From assembly GCF_017307495.1 (NCBI RefSeq), contig NZ_JAFKHE010000024.1, positions 92,041 to 156,040 of the forward strand: a stretch of DNA of 64,000 bases, given 5' to 3'. The notes beneath the pieces were generated by a model that was given only the letters and a program-made list of their open reading frames with translations, was not told the origin of the DNA and made no database searches. Origin of the DNA: Devosia sp. GTDB lineage: Bacteria; Pseudomonadota; Alphaproteobacteria; Rhizobiales; Devosiaceae. The position numbers and the translations under genes were made by a program. This document shows positions 47,103 through 55,437 of the stretch, piece by piece. Numbering within the stretch: the first letter of the stretch is position 1; every line of letters starts with the position of its first letter.

Positions 47103-47738
47103 CTAGTGATTCAGCTGCGACGCTTCCCGCGCCAGCGTCTCGATGCGCTTCCAGTCCCTGGCGGCAATGGCATCGGCCGGCATGACCCACGAGCCGCCGA
47201 CGCAGATCACGTTGGGCAGCGCCAGGTATTCCCGGGCCTTGACCATGTCGATGCCGCCGGTGGGGCAGAAGGTGATGTCGGCGAGCGGGCTGGCATAGGC
47301 CTTCAGCACCTTGACCCCGCCCAGCGCCTCTGCCGGGAAGAACTTCAGGAACGAGTAGCCGTGTTCGGACGCCGTCATGGCTTCGGTGGGCGTGCCGATT
47401 CCGGGCAGCAGCGGAATCCTGTGCTCTTCGGCCGCCTCGAGCAGGCGCGGCGACGCGCCCGGCGACACCATGAACTGGCAGCCGGCATCGACCGAATGGC
47501 CCATCTGCAGCGGCGAGCGCACCGTGCCGGAGCCGACAACGGCGCCCTTCACCTTGGCCATCTCCTCGATGACCTGCAGCGCATGCGGCGTCCGCAGCGT
47601 CACCTCGAGCACCGGCAACCCGCCGGCGACGAGCGCTTCGGCGAGATCGCGGGCGGTCGACACGTCGTCGTGCACGATCACCGGGATCACCGGGGCGAGC
47701 GAGAGCGTCTGGCGGAGGGCGGCGGCATCTTGCGGCAT
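47103..47738 (-). CDS. eda: KDPG/KHG aldolase
   Basis: A 211-aa class-I aldolase that splits 2-keto-3-deoxy-6-phosphogluconate to pyruvate and glyceraldehyde-3-phosphate (Entner-Doudoroff pathway). Catalytic Glu in LEVTLRT, Schiff-base Lys in FLKFFPAEALGG and GVGTVR-like GSGTVRSPLQ. The ATG at 47738 has GAGGA before it; a longer frame upstream is not needed. edd is not adjacent. Divergent from nadA. Confidence 0.94.
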   Translation of the reverse strand: MPQDAAALRQTLSLAPVIPVIVHDDVSTARDLAEALVAGGLPVLEVTLRTPHALQVIEEMAKVKGAVVGSGTVRSPLQMGHSVDAGCQFMVSPGASPRLLEAAEEHRIPLLPGIGTPTEAMTASEHGYSFLKFFPAEALGGVKVLKAYASPLADITFCPTGGIDMVKAREYLALPNVICVGGSWVMPADAIAARDWKRIETLAREASQLNH

Positions 47739-47874
47739 GGTGGTCCTCGGTGGCTTCAGCTTTTCGTCGGCGTGAGCGTTAGGCAAGAGCCGCGCCCCGA
47801 TCAAGCCAAATGATCAGATTGAAATGCGCCCGGTTCGACCTTAAGTCTGCCCGGTTCTTGGAGGGACGAACGCG

Positions 47875-48939
47875 GTGCAGCAGATCAACGCTCTCACTCC
47901 GCTGGAGGAGGCCCGCGCCATCCTCGCGGACAAGTTCGACCTGAAGTTCACCAAGGCGGTCGAGCGGGTCACGGCACGCACCTATGACAAGCTCAAGGAT
48001 CGCATCCCCGAGATCGAATGGCCCTTCTATGCGCCGCTGATCCTGCAGATCAACCGGCTCAAGAAGGAGAAGGACGCCGTCATCCTGGCGCATAACTACC
48101 AGGCGCCGCAGATCTATCATGGCGTCGCCGATATCGTCGGCGACAGCCTGCAGCTCGCCATTGAGGCGACCAAGGTCAAGCAGTCGATCATCGTGCAGTG
48201 CGGCGTGCACTTCATGGCCGAGACGAGCAAGCTGCTCAATCCCAGGAAGACCGTACTGATCCCCGACAGCCGCGCCGGCTGCTCGCTGGCCAGCTCGATC
48301 ACGCCCGAAGACGTCATCGCCATGCGCGCCCAGTATCCGGGCGTACCGGTGGTCACCTATGTCAACACCTCGGCCGCCGTGAAGGCGGTGAGCGATGTAT
48401 GCTGCACGTCGTCGAACGCCGCCGATATCGTCAACGGCATCCCCGGCGACACCGTGATCATGATCCCCGACCAGTATCTGGCGCGGAACACGGCCAAGAA
48501 GACCAGCAAGAAGGTCATCACCTGGGCTGGGTCGTGCGAGGTGCACGAGACCTTCACCGCCGCCGATATCGCCGAACTGCGCCACGCCTATCCGACCGCC
48601 AAGATCATTGCCCACCCCGAGTGCCCGCCGGAGGTGATTGACGCCGTCGATTTCGCCGGCTCGACCGCTGCGATGATCGACTACGTCAAGACCGAGAAGC
48701 CGCCGCGCGTGGTGATGGTCACCGAGTGCTCGATGTCGGACAACGTCGCGTCGGAAACGACCGGCGTCGATTTCCTGCGCGGCTGCAACATCTGCCCGCA
48801 CATGAAGCGCATCAACCTCGAGAACATCCTGTGGTCGTTGCACACCATGACCGAAGAAGTGACGGTGGCTGATGAACTGATGGCCCCCGCCCGCGCCGCC
48901 GTGCAGCGCATGATCGATTTTTCGAAGAAGCGGGACTGA
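47875..48939 (+). CDS. nadA: Quinolinate synthase
   Basis: Condenses iminoaspartate with dihydroxyacetone phosphate to quinolinate, using a 4Fe-4S cluster. 354 aa. The three cluster cysteines are in [22 protein letters not shown] and [29 protein letters not shown] carries substrate-contact residues. The start is GTG at 47875 with GGAGGGACG upstream. nadB, which supplies iminoaspartate, lies 1.4 kb further on the same strand; nadC is not in the window. Confidence 0.95.
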   Translation: MQQINALTPLEEARAILADKFDLKFTKAVERVTARTYDKLKDRIPEIEWPFYAPLILQINRLKKEKDAVILAHNYQAPQIYHGVADIVGDSLQLAIEATKVKQSIIVQCGVHFMAETSKLLNPRKTVLIPDSRAGCSLASSITPEDVIAMRAQYPGVPVVTYVNTSAAVKAVSDVCCTSSNAADIVNGIPGDTVIMIPDQYLARNTAKKTSKKVITWAGSCEVHETFTAADIAELRHAYPTAKIIAHPECPPEVIDAVDFAGSTAAMIDYVKTEKPPRVVMVTECSMSDNVASETTGVDFLRGCNICPHMKRINLENILWSLHTMTEEVTVADELMAPARAAVQRMIDFSKKRD

Positions 48940-48982
48940 GCTGGCCGGCCCGGCGCCTTCCGGCAGCGCAGCGGTGAGGTGG

Positions 48983-49795
48983 CTAGGAGCGGGGCCAGTC
49001 CCGATCGAAGATATTGGCCCGGTGGTAGGCAACGGATGCCGCATCGGGCCACAGGGCAGGCGATTCCGGTAGCTCCAGCCGGCCCAGCGGCAGCAGCTTC
49101 TCATGCAGTTCGGGATCGATTAGCCGTTCCGCAACGACGAAACCGAACTCGCTCCCCAGCGTCAGGTGCCCGGACAGCCAGGCCTCCTCGGCCTCCGCCA
49201 CCATCGGCAGGTAGTTGCGCACATGCAGCTGCCCGCCCAGTTCGCGCGGCCGTATGGCGACCACCTTCAGGTCGGGATGCGGGCGCGTCGCGCTCGGCGG
49301 GAATTGCGCGCCGGTGAAGACGCAACGATGCTGCCACCGCTGCAGCACCCGGTCGTGCAGCTTCAGATAGGCATCCAGCCCGGATTGCCGGTCGTGCGCG
49401 AACAGCGTCTGTGTCTCTTCAAGCGCCGGCACGCCGGCATCCATCGCTGTGGCCTGGTGCAGGATATCGTCGAAGCGTCCGTCCTCAAGCGACAGGCTGC
49501 GCCGCACACCCGGATCGCGCACCTCGTCGTCGCGCCCGCTTGGCACCCCGCGGTCGAAGGCGCGATACCCGTCGAGGCGGACAAGCTCGAATCCCGGCAC
49601 ATCGACATCGAGGCCGACGACGCGGCCGGTCCCGACAAACAGCAGTGCCTTGGGCACGCGCCGATACACCAGGATCGGGACATCGAACGCCCGGTGCGCC
49701 AACTGGGCGGCTCGCGTCGAGATACGAAATGCCGCCCGGTCCGGGCCGAGCGGCCTCACCTCCTCGACGGCCAGAGCAAGTTTTGCCACCGACAC
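48983..49795 (-). CDS. Degenerate HNH_2-like domain protein, unknown role
   Basis: A 270-aa protein, not identified by name. Residues about 155-262 line up with the HNH_2 fold: CVFTG (Cys158), a hydrophobic strand VVAIRP where active members have A-H-I-x-P, GG then N194 (HVRNYLPM), AEEAWLSGHLTLG where others have the His-x-x-Phe-Asp-x-Gly element, a LELPE strand and a terminal HRANIF. Two catalytic histidines are therefore replaced, so nuclease activity is doubtful. The N-terminal 140 residues are beta-rich and unlike known DNA-binding modules. It sits between nadA and nadB on the opposite strand. GTG starts at 49795 or 49789; an ATG at 49876 lacks a ribosome site. Confidence 0.65.
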   Translation of the reverse strand: MSVAKLALAVEEVRPLGPDRAAFRISTRAAQLAHRAFDVPILVYRRVPKALLFVGTGRVVGLDVDVPGFELVRLDGYRAFDRGVPSGRDDEVRDPGVRRSLSLEDGRFDDILHQATAMDAGVPALEETQTLFAHDRQSGLDAYLKLHDRVLQRWQHRCVFTGAQFPPSATRPHPDLKVVAIRPRELGGQLHVRNYLPMVAEAEEAWLSGHLTLGSEFGFVVAERLIDPELHEKLLPLGRLELPESPALWPDAASVAYHRANIFDRDWPRS

Positions 49796-49844
49796 CCCCG
49801 TAGTGGGGATACCGTACAGACAACTCCGTAGTGGAGTCCACGGA
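49796..49844. promoter_or_regulatory. Paired GTAGT-loop hairpins before the HNH-like gene
   Basis: CCCC-GTAGT-GGGG (about 49796-49809) and ACTCC-GTAGT-GGAGT (about 49829-49843) are two short palindromes with the same centre and changed but paired arms, about 33 bp apart. They could be operator sites or RNA stems at the start of the HNH-like gene. Confidence 0.4.
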
Positions 49845-49965
49845 TGCGCGATCTGGAAATAGTGGCGCACCGACATTTGTATGTTGCCACAACGGAATGG
49901 CGCGCTAACCTTCGTGATACGGGCCATGACTTATCACCCGGCTCGCAAACGAGGGGTCAAGCGTC

Positions 49966-50334
49966 GTGCCGCACAGCTTCAAGATCACATCCGCCAAGGG
50001 CGGCCAGTTCGTTGCCAAGTACGTTTACAACGCCGAGACCATCTTCTGGTCCGAGAACTACGCCAGTAAGGACAGCGCCAAGAACGCGATAGCCTCGCTG
50101 AAGAAGAACGCTCCGGGCGCCGCCGTGGTGGATACGGCCAAGGGTGAGGAGGGCAAGGGCTATCGCTTCGAGCTCGCCGCCTCAAAGGATGGCCAGACCT
50201 TCGTCCGCTTCGTCGCCTCGAACGGCGAGACGATGGTTCGCACCGAGACCTACAAGTCCAGGTCGAGCGCCAAGAACGCCATCGACTCGCTCAAGAAGCG
50301 GGCCGCAGAGACTCCCGTCGTGGATGAGGCCTGA
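49966..50334 (+). CDS. YegP-family (DUF1508) protein, two repeats
   Basis: A 122-aa protein with two tandem DUF1508 units. Each has the pattern F/Y-x-G/K-x-N-x-E-T then S/x-E-x-Y-x-S/x-K-x-S-A-K-N-A-I: YVYNAETIFWSENYASKDSA and FVASNGETMVRTETYKSRSS, each followed by KNAI and a Lys pair. The function of the family is not settled. GTG start at 49966 with GAGGGG upstream. 28 nt before nadB, so probably co-transcribed with it. Confidence 0.88.
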   Translation: MPHSFKITSAKGGQFVAKYVYNAETIFWSENYASKDSAKNAIASLKKNAPGAAVVDTAKGEEGKGYRFELAASKDGQTFVRFVASNGETMVRTETYKSRSSAKNAIDSLKKRAAETPVVDEA

Positions 50335-50361
50335 CCCGGGCGTCTCGCCCCGGGGAGGACC

Positions 50362-51951
50362 ATGACGATCTCCGACAACGTCCTCAACGCCGACGGTGCC
50401 CTCATCGTCGGTGCCGGGCTCGCTGGCCTGTTCTGTGCACTGAAACTGGCGCCGAGGCCCGTCACCGTCATCTCCCCCAAGCCCCTCGGCTACGGCGCCT
50501 CCTCGGCCTGGGCGCAGGGTGGCGTTGCGGCGGCGGTGGGCGAAGGCGACACGCCGCACGCGCATGCCGTCGATACCGAGATCGCCGGCGCCGGCATCGT
50601 TGACGGAGACGAAGCCGAGTCGGTTGCCGCCGAGGCCGCAGCCCGCATCGAGGACCTTGCCCGTTGGGGCACGCCGTTCGACCGCGATGGGCTCGGGCAC
50701 TACGTGCTGAGCAAGGAAGCCGCCCATTCGCGCAACCGCGTCGTGCGCGTCCAAGGCGATCGCGCCGGCCACGCCATCATGCAGGCGATGATCGCGCAGG
50801 TGCGCCAAACCCCGTCGATCCGGATCGTCGAAGGCCTCACGGTCGTCGATCTTGCCCGCGCCGACGGTCGCATCATCGGCGTCTTCGCGCGCAAGCTCGG
50901 CGACCGCTATGCCGAACCGATCCTGGTGCGCGCCCGCGCCACGGTACTGGCCGCGGGCGGCCTCGGCGGCCTTTACGCCGTCACCACCAACCCGCCCGGG
51001 GTGCGTGGCCACGCCATGGGCATGGCGGCTCGCGCCGGCGCGCTAATCGCCGACCCGGAGTTCGTCCAGTTCCATCCCACGGCCATCGCCACCGGCGCCG
51101 ACCCCGCCCCACTCGCCACCGAAGCGCTGCGCGGCGAGGGCGCCATCCTCGTCAACGAGCTGGGCGAGCGCTTCATGCCCGCCGTGCACAAGGACGCCGA
51201 ACTGGCGCCGCGCGACATCGTCGCCCGCGCCAACTACCGCCAGATCAGGGCCGGGCACCGAGTCTTTATCGATACACGACAGGCCCTCGGCGCCCGCATC
51301 CTCACCACCTTCCCGACGGTCGCCAAGTACTGCACGGATTTCGGCATCGATCCGGTGACCCAGCCGATCCCGGTGACCCCGGCGGCGCACTACCACATGG
51401 GCGGCGTCAAGGTGGACGAACGCGGGCGCACCTCGCTGCCCGGCCTGTGGGCCGCCGGAGAGTGTTCCTCCACCGGCCTGCACGGCGCCAACCGCCTCGC
51501 GTCCAACTCGCTCCTGGAAGCCGTCGTCTACGGCGCGCGTATCGCTGCCGATATCTCGGGCCTCGAGCCGCTGCGCGCCCCGCTTCCGCCCTTCGCCGGC
51601 ATCGAATGGAACGAGGCCGAGGGCGAAGCGGTGGAGGAGCGGCTGCGTAACCTGCAGGCGGTGCAGGAGCTGCGCCGCGTCATGACCGATCTCGTCGGCG
51701 TCGAGCGCAACGCAACCGACCTTCGCGTGGCGCTGCGCTCGATCGCCGAGCTCGAAACGACTGCAGCGGGCGTCACCCGCTCGTTCCTCAACATGACCAC
51801 CTCGGCAACGCTCGTCGCGGCCGGCGCCTTGGCGCGCGAGGAAAGCCGCGGCGGCCACTTCCGCACCGATTTTCCGGAGCCCAGGCCGGAATGGGCCCAC
51901 CACACCGAGATGACGCTTGAGACTGCCCTCGAAATCCGGGCCGCGGCCTAG
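50362..51951 (+). CDS. nadB: L-aspartate oxidase
   Basis: FAD enzyme that oxidises L-aspartate to iminoaspartate, the first step of de novo NAD synthesis, handing it to NadA. 529 aa. FAD motif VGAGLAGLFCALKLA, SSAWAQGGVAAA, the HYHMGGVKVD segment and GECSSTGLHGANRLASNSLL are family hallmarks. GGGGAGGA precedes the ATG. It follows the YegP-type gene on the same strand and is convergent with the PfkB gene, 2 nt away. Confidence 0.95.
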   Translation: MTISDNVLNADGALIVGAGLAGLFCALKLAPRPVTVISPKPLGYGASSAWAQGGVAAAVGEGDTPHAHAVDTEIAGAGIVDGDEAESVAAEAAARIEDLARWGTPFDRDGLGHYVLSKEAAHSRNRVVRVQGDRAGHAIMQAMIAQVRQTPSIRIVEGLTVVDLARADGRIIGVFARKLGDRYAEPILVRARATVLAAGGLGGLYAVTTNPPGVRGHAMGMAARAGALIADPEFVQFHPTAIATGADPAPLATEALRGEGAILVNELGERFMPAVHKDAELAPRDIVARANYRQIRAGHRVFIDTRQALGARILTTFPTVAKYCTDFGIDPVTQPIPVTPAAHYHMGGVKVDERGRTSLPGLWAAGECSSTGLHGANRLASNSLLEAVVYGARIAADISGLEPLRAPLPPFAGIEWNEAEGEAVEERLRNLQAVQELRRVMTDLVGVERNATDLRVALRSIAELETTAAGVTRSFLNMTTSATLVAAGALAREESRGGHFRTDFPEPRPEWAHHTEMTLETALEIRAAA

Positions 51952-51953
51952 TC

Positions 51954-52946
51954 TCAGCCGGCGAGTACGGCCTCGACCTCGCGGCGGGTCGGCGGCACGC
52001 AGCCGAAATGCCGGCAGTTCAGCCCCGCCACCACTGCACCGAAGCGCAGCACCTCGCCGAGCGCGGCGGAATCGAGCCCGCGCAACCCGTCCCGGTTCAG
52101 CGCGCCGCGTTCGCTGAGAATGGTGAGGATCCCGGCCATCAGCGTGTCGCCGGCACCCACGGTATCGCCGAATGGCACGGCCGGGAAGATTTCCGCGGCG
52201 GCCGATCCGGACCGGGTGAAGGCGCGGCTGCCCTCTTCGCCGAATGTGACGACCACCAGCCCCATATTCGGCCTATCGAGGAAATCGGCCACGTATTTCC
52301 GGACGATGGCCTCGGTCTCGGCGGCGCTGAAGTCCGAGGCCTTCACCGCCTTGTTGCGCTCGAGCGCGCCAAGATCCTCGATCGAAACCTTCACGAGGTT
52401 GACGACATCGAGGAACTGGCTGAGCCGCGCCTTGTAGCCAGTGAAATCCGGCACCAGTGACGGACGCACATTGGGATCCATGGACAGCGTCGCGCCGCGT
52501 CGCGCCGCCTCGTTGGCCACGTCCAGCCACACCGCCGCGTCTTCCGGCTCGATCGGGCAGAAGCCGCCGACCTGGAACACCTCCAGCGCCCGGGGCAGCC
52601 CGGCGATCAGCCCCTCGCGCGTGAAGGCCCGGTCGGCATTGCGATAGAACCCGTACTGCGCACTCTTTTTGGCATCGAAGGTCACCACCGCCAGCGTCGT
52701 GTACGCCTCGACGCGATCCTTCAGCAGCGGCTTCACCCCCGCCTCGGCCAGCGGCCCGAGCAGGTAGGTGCCCAGCCCGTCCGTGCTGATCGGGCACAGG
52801 AACCCGGTGTCGTTGCCCAGCTTCGACAGGGCAATGGCACAGTTGTAGGGCGAACCGCCCTGGTGCGCGACGAGCCGGATCGTGCCATCTGGCCCCACCG
52901 GCTCGGAAATGAGGTCGATCAGGCTCTCGCCGCCCACCACGAACAT
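51954..52946 (-). CDS. PfkB-family carbohydrate kinase (fructokinase-like)
   Basis: A 330-aa ribokinase-fold sugar kinase. The N-terminal GGSPYNCAIALSKLG is the substrate-side motif; the C-terminal DTVGAGDTLMAGIL holds the catalytic Asp and anion hole. The start MFVVGGESLIDLI resembles fructokinases. It is probably co-transcribed with the AraC gene 59 nt upstream, opposite the sugar-transport operon, so it likely phosphorylates the imported or derived sugar (inference). Confidence 0.88.
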   Translation of the reverse strand: MFVVGGESLIDLISEPVGPDGTIRLVAHQGGSPYNCAIALSKLGNDTGFLCPISTDGLGTYLLGPLAEAGVKPLLKDRVEAYTTLAVVTFDAKKSAQYGFYRNADRAFTREGLIAGLPRALEVFQVGGFCPIEPEDAAVWLDVANEAARRGATLSMDPNVRPSLVPDFTGYKARLSQFLDVVNLVKVSIEDLGALERNKAVKASDFSAAETEAIVRKYVADFLDRPNMGLVVVTFGEEGSRAFTRSGSAAAEIFPAVPFGDTVGAGDTLMAGILTILSERGALNRDGLRGLDSAALGEVLRFGAVVAGLNCRHFGCVPPTRREVEAVLAG

Positions 52947-53005
52947 GACGCTTCCCCCGCCCTTGATCGGGCATGGTTACAATGCCCGCGCGCGCCAGTT
53001 CAAGC

Positions 53006-53920
53006 TCAGGACGCCAGGGCGTCGGAGGAGAGCAGCGGCATGTCGCGCGCATCGCGCCGGAAGTCCGAGGGCGACATGCCGGCGATCTTGCGGAACGACT
53101 TGTTGAAGGCGCTGAGCGAACCGAAGCCCGACTCCATCGCCACGCGCAGCACGTTCGCATCCTCGCGCAGCAACAGCGCCTGGGCGTAGCTGAGGCGGAG
53201 CAGGCTCACATATTCGTTGAGCGTCATCCCCGTCGAGCGCTTGAAGATGCTCATGGCGTATTTCGGGTGCAGGTCCGCCGCCGCGGCGATGTCGACGGAG
53301 TCGATGTCGCTGAGGAAGTTCTCGGCGATGAAATCGCACATCCGTCCGACGTTGCGGGACGACTGCAATTCAATCGACTCGTGCTGCGGGTCCAGCCGTG
53401 GCGAGTTGCCGACCAGCTCGTAGGCCTCGAACCGCACGCGCTCGAGCCGCAGCAACAACTCGTTCACGGCGTGCTGCGACTTCACCGGGTCGCCGGAGCG
53501 CGCATAGTCGTTCCAGCGCGCGAAGCTGACCGGATCGGATTCGTCGGTGGCATTGCTGAGCAGCGTTGCGCCCTGCATCAGCCGGTGCGGAATATCCTCG
53601 GGCAGCCGCAGGCGGAAGAAGTGCATCAGCGGCAGATGGCCCCCGGCATAGATGGCGTCGTCGGAAAGGTCGTCCATCTGGTGCGGCAGCCCGCCCCAGA
53701 ACAGCACCAGCTGCCCGGCCTTGAGCGTCAGCTCGTGCGTGTGCATGCGGTAGTGCACGCTGCCCGCGACGATGTAGTTGACCTCCACTTGCGCATGCCA
53801 GTGCGGCTTCAGCATCAGCAATGGCGCGGCGTGGAACGTCAACAGGTTGGTCGGCCGGCTCTCCACGCCCGAGCCGTTGGGCTCATAGACGGCACGTACC
53901 TTACTTTCCGCCAAGTCCAT
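53006..53920 (-). CDS. AraC-family transcriptional regulator with cupin sensor
   Basis: A 304-aa regulator. The N-terminal part (residues about 30-110) is an AraC-type cupin with HWHAQVEVNYIVAGSVHYRM and LFWGGLPHQM; the C-terminal double helix-turn-helix spans about 200-295 (SVDIAAAADLHPKYAMSIFK; LSYAQALLLRED; SGFGSLSAFNKSFRKIAGMS). The ATG at 53920 has AAAGGG upstream. It is divergent from the transporter operon, as expected for its activator. Direct repeats in the intergenic region may be its sites. Confidence 0.9.
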   Translation of the reverse strand: MDLAESKVRAVYEPNGSGVESRPTNLLTFHAAPLLMLKPHWHAQVEVNYIVAGSVHYRMHTHELTLKAGQLVLFWGGLPHQMDDLSDDAIYAGGHLPLMHFFRLRLPEDIPHRLMQGATLLSNATDESDPVSFARWNDYARSGDPVKSQHAVNELLLRLERVRFEAYELVGNSPRLDPQHESIELQSSRNVGRMCDFIAENFLSDIDSVDIAAAADLHPKYAMSIFKRSTGMTLNEYVSLLRLSYAQALLLREDANVLRVAMESGFGSLSAFNKSFRKIAGMSPSDFRRDARDMPLLSSDALAS

Positions 53921-53923
53921 GTT

Positions 53924-53956
53924 CCCTTTGTCGCGGACATACCCCTTTGGTCGCAT
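53924..53956. promoter_or_regulatory. Direct repeats, possible AraC-type operator
   Basis: CCCTTTGTCGC (53924-53934) and CCCTTTGGTCGC (53943-53954) are direct repeats about two helical turns apart, each followed by an AT-rich (A)CATA/CATATT. They lie in the 85-bp divergent region between the AraC gene and the binding-protein gene. Confidence 0.5.
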
Positions 53957-54005
53957 ATTCTAACCACGCTTGCCCAAGGTGAGCCAAATGAAAAGGGAGG
54001 ACTTC

Positions 54006-55280
54006 ATGACTACCACCGCATCGCGTTGGCGCCGCTCGCTCGGCCTGGCCATCGCCGGCGTCTCCATGCTCGCCGTTTCGGCCGCCGCGGCCGCCGAAGT
54101 CACCGTCTGGTGCTGGGATCCGAATTTCAACGGCGCCACGATGAAGGAAGCCGCGGCCCGCTACACCGCGGCGCATCCGGACGTGACCTTCAACATCGTC
54201 GACTTCGCCAAGGCCGATCTCGAGCAGAAGCTACAGGCGCAGCTCGCCTCGGGCACCACCGAGGGCCTGCCCGATATCGTGCTGATCGAGGACTACGGCG
54301 CGCAGAAGTACCTGCAGTCCTTCCCCGGCGCCTTCGAGCCGCTGACCGGCAAGGTCGATTACACCGGCTTCGCGCCCTACAAGGTCGAACTCGCCACGCT
54401 CAACGGCCAGACCTACTCGCTGCCCTTCGACTCCGGCGTCACCGGCTTCTTCTACCGCAGCGACTACCTCAAGGATGCCGGCTATGACGACGCCGCCCTG
54501 CAGGACATCACCTGGGACAAGTTCATCGAGATCGGCAAGGACGTCGAAGCCAAGACCGGCCACAAGCTGATCAGCCTCGACCTCAACGACGCGGGCCTGC
54601 TGCGCATCATGCTGCAGTCCGCGGGCGCCTGGTACTTCACGCCTGATGGCCAGTCGGCCATCGCCGGCAATGCCAAGTTCAAGGCTGCGCTGACCAATTT
54701 CGCCCACGTGCTGCAGTCGGGCGTCTACAAGCAGGTGGCGGGCTGGAACGACTACACCGGCGCCTTCACTTCGGGCGAAGTGTCGGGCACCGTCACCGGC
54801 GTTTGGATGACCGGCACGATCAAGGCCCAGCCCGACCAGTCGGGCAAGTGGGGCGTCGCGCCCATCCCGAAGCTTGACGGCGTCGAAGGCGCCACCCATG
54901 CCTCGAACCTCGGCGGCTCGAGCTGGTACGTCATCGCTTCGTCGGCCGAGAAGGCCGAGGCCACCGACTTCCTCGCCACCGTCTGGGGCAAGGATGTCGA
55001 CTTCTACCAGAAGATCCTCATCAACCAGGGCGCCCTGGGTTCGCTCCTTGCCGCCCGCGAGGGTGAGGCGTTCAAGGCCAGCGACGCGTTCTTCGGCGGC
55101 CAGGCCGTGTGGCAGAACTTCTCCGATTGGCTCGCTGCCATTCCGGGCGTGAACTACGGCATCTTCACCAACGAAGCCGACGCGGCCGTGATCGCGCAGA
55201 TCCCGGCGCTGAAGGATGGTGGCGACATCGACGCGGCGATCGCGGCGATCGACGCCCAGGTGAAGCAGCAGACCCAGTAA
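54006..55280 (+). CDS. Sugar ABC transporter substrate-binding protein
   Basis: A 424-aa exported binding protein of the carbohydrate uptake (CUT1) class. Signal peptide of about 36 residues (SLGLAIAGVSMLAVSAAAAA), then VTVWCWDPNFNGATMKEAA, the DIVLIEDYGAQKYLQ hinge region and conserved GVWMTGTIK and GGSSWYVI. No lipobox. GGGAGG precedes the ATG at 54006. First gene of the transport operon. The 157-nt gap after it holds a large hairpin. Confidence 0.92.
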   Translation: MTTTASRWRRSLGLAIAGVSMLAVSAAAAAEVTVWCWDPNFNGATMKEAAARYTAAHPDVTFNIVDFAKADLEQKLQAQLASGTTEGLPDIVLIEDYGAQKYLQSFPGAFEPLTGKVDYTGFAPYKVELATLNGQTYSLPFDSGVTGFFYRSDYLKDAGYDDAALQDITWDKFIEIGKDVEAKTGHKLISLDLNDAGLLRIMLQSAGAWYFTPDGQSAIAGNAKFKAALTNFAHVLQSGVYKQVAGWNDYTGAFTSGEVSGTVTGVWMTGTIKAQPDQSGKWGVAPIPKLDGVEGATHASNLGGSSWYVIASSAEKAEATDFLATVWGKDVDFYQKILINQGALGSLLAAREGEAFKASDAFFGGQAVWQNFSDWLAAIPGVNYGIFTNEADAAVIAQIPALKDGGDIDAAIAAIDAQVKQQTQ

Positions 55281-55356
55281 GGTCAGCCAACGGACTGTCG
55301 GTCGCCGCGACTCCATTGGGCCAGTGGCGGCCGGCTTCCCTGCCGCAGGGGCAACA

Positions 55357-55402
55357 GATCCCCGATATCATACCGGCGAAGGCCGGGATGATATCGGGGA
55401 TC
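55357..55402 (+). repeat. Large perfect hairpin inside the transporter operon
   Basis: GATCCCCGATATCAT (55357-55371) and ATGATATCGGGGATC (55388-55402) are exact inverse arms around ACCGGCGAAGGCCGGG, which can extend the stem. No U run follows. It lies between the binding-protein gene and the first permease gene, where it may stabilise the upstream message or lower downstream expression. Confidence 0.75.
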
Positions 55403-55437
55403 AAAGTCCCTTCGACGATGGCCGCCAGTCGTGAGGA

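Noticed and set aside
49796..49927. Extended start of the HNH-like gene
   Set aside because: The first 44 codons cover palindromic upstream sequence and lack a ribosome site; GTG at 49795 or 49789 is more natural.
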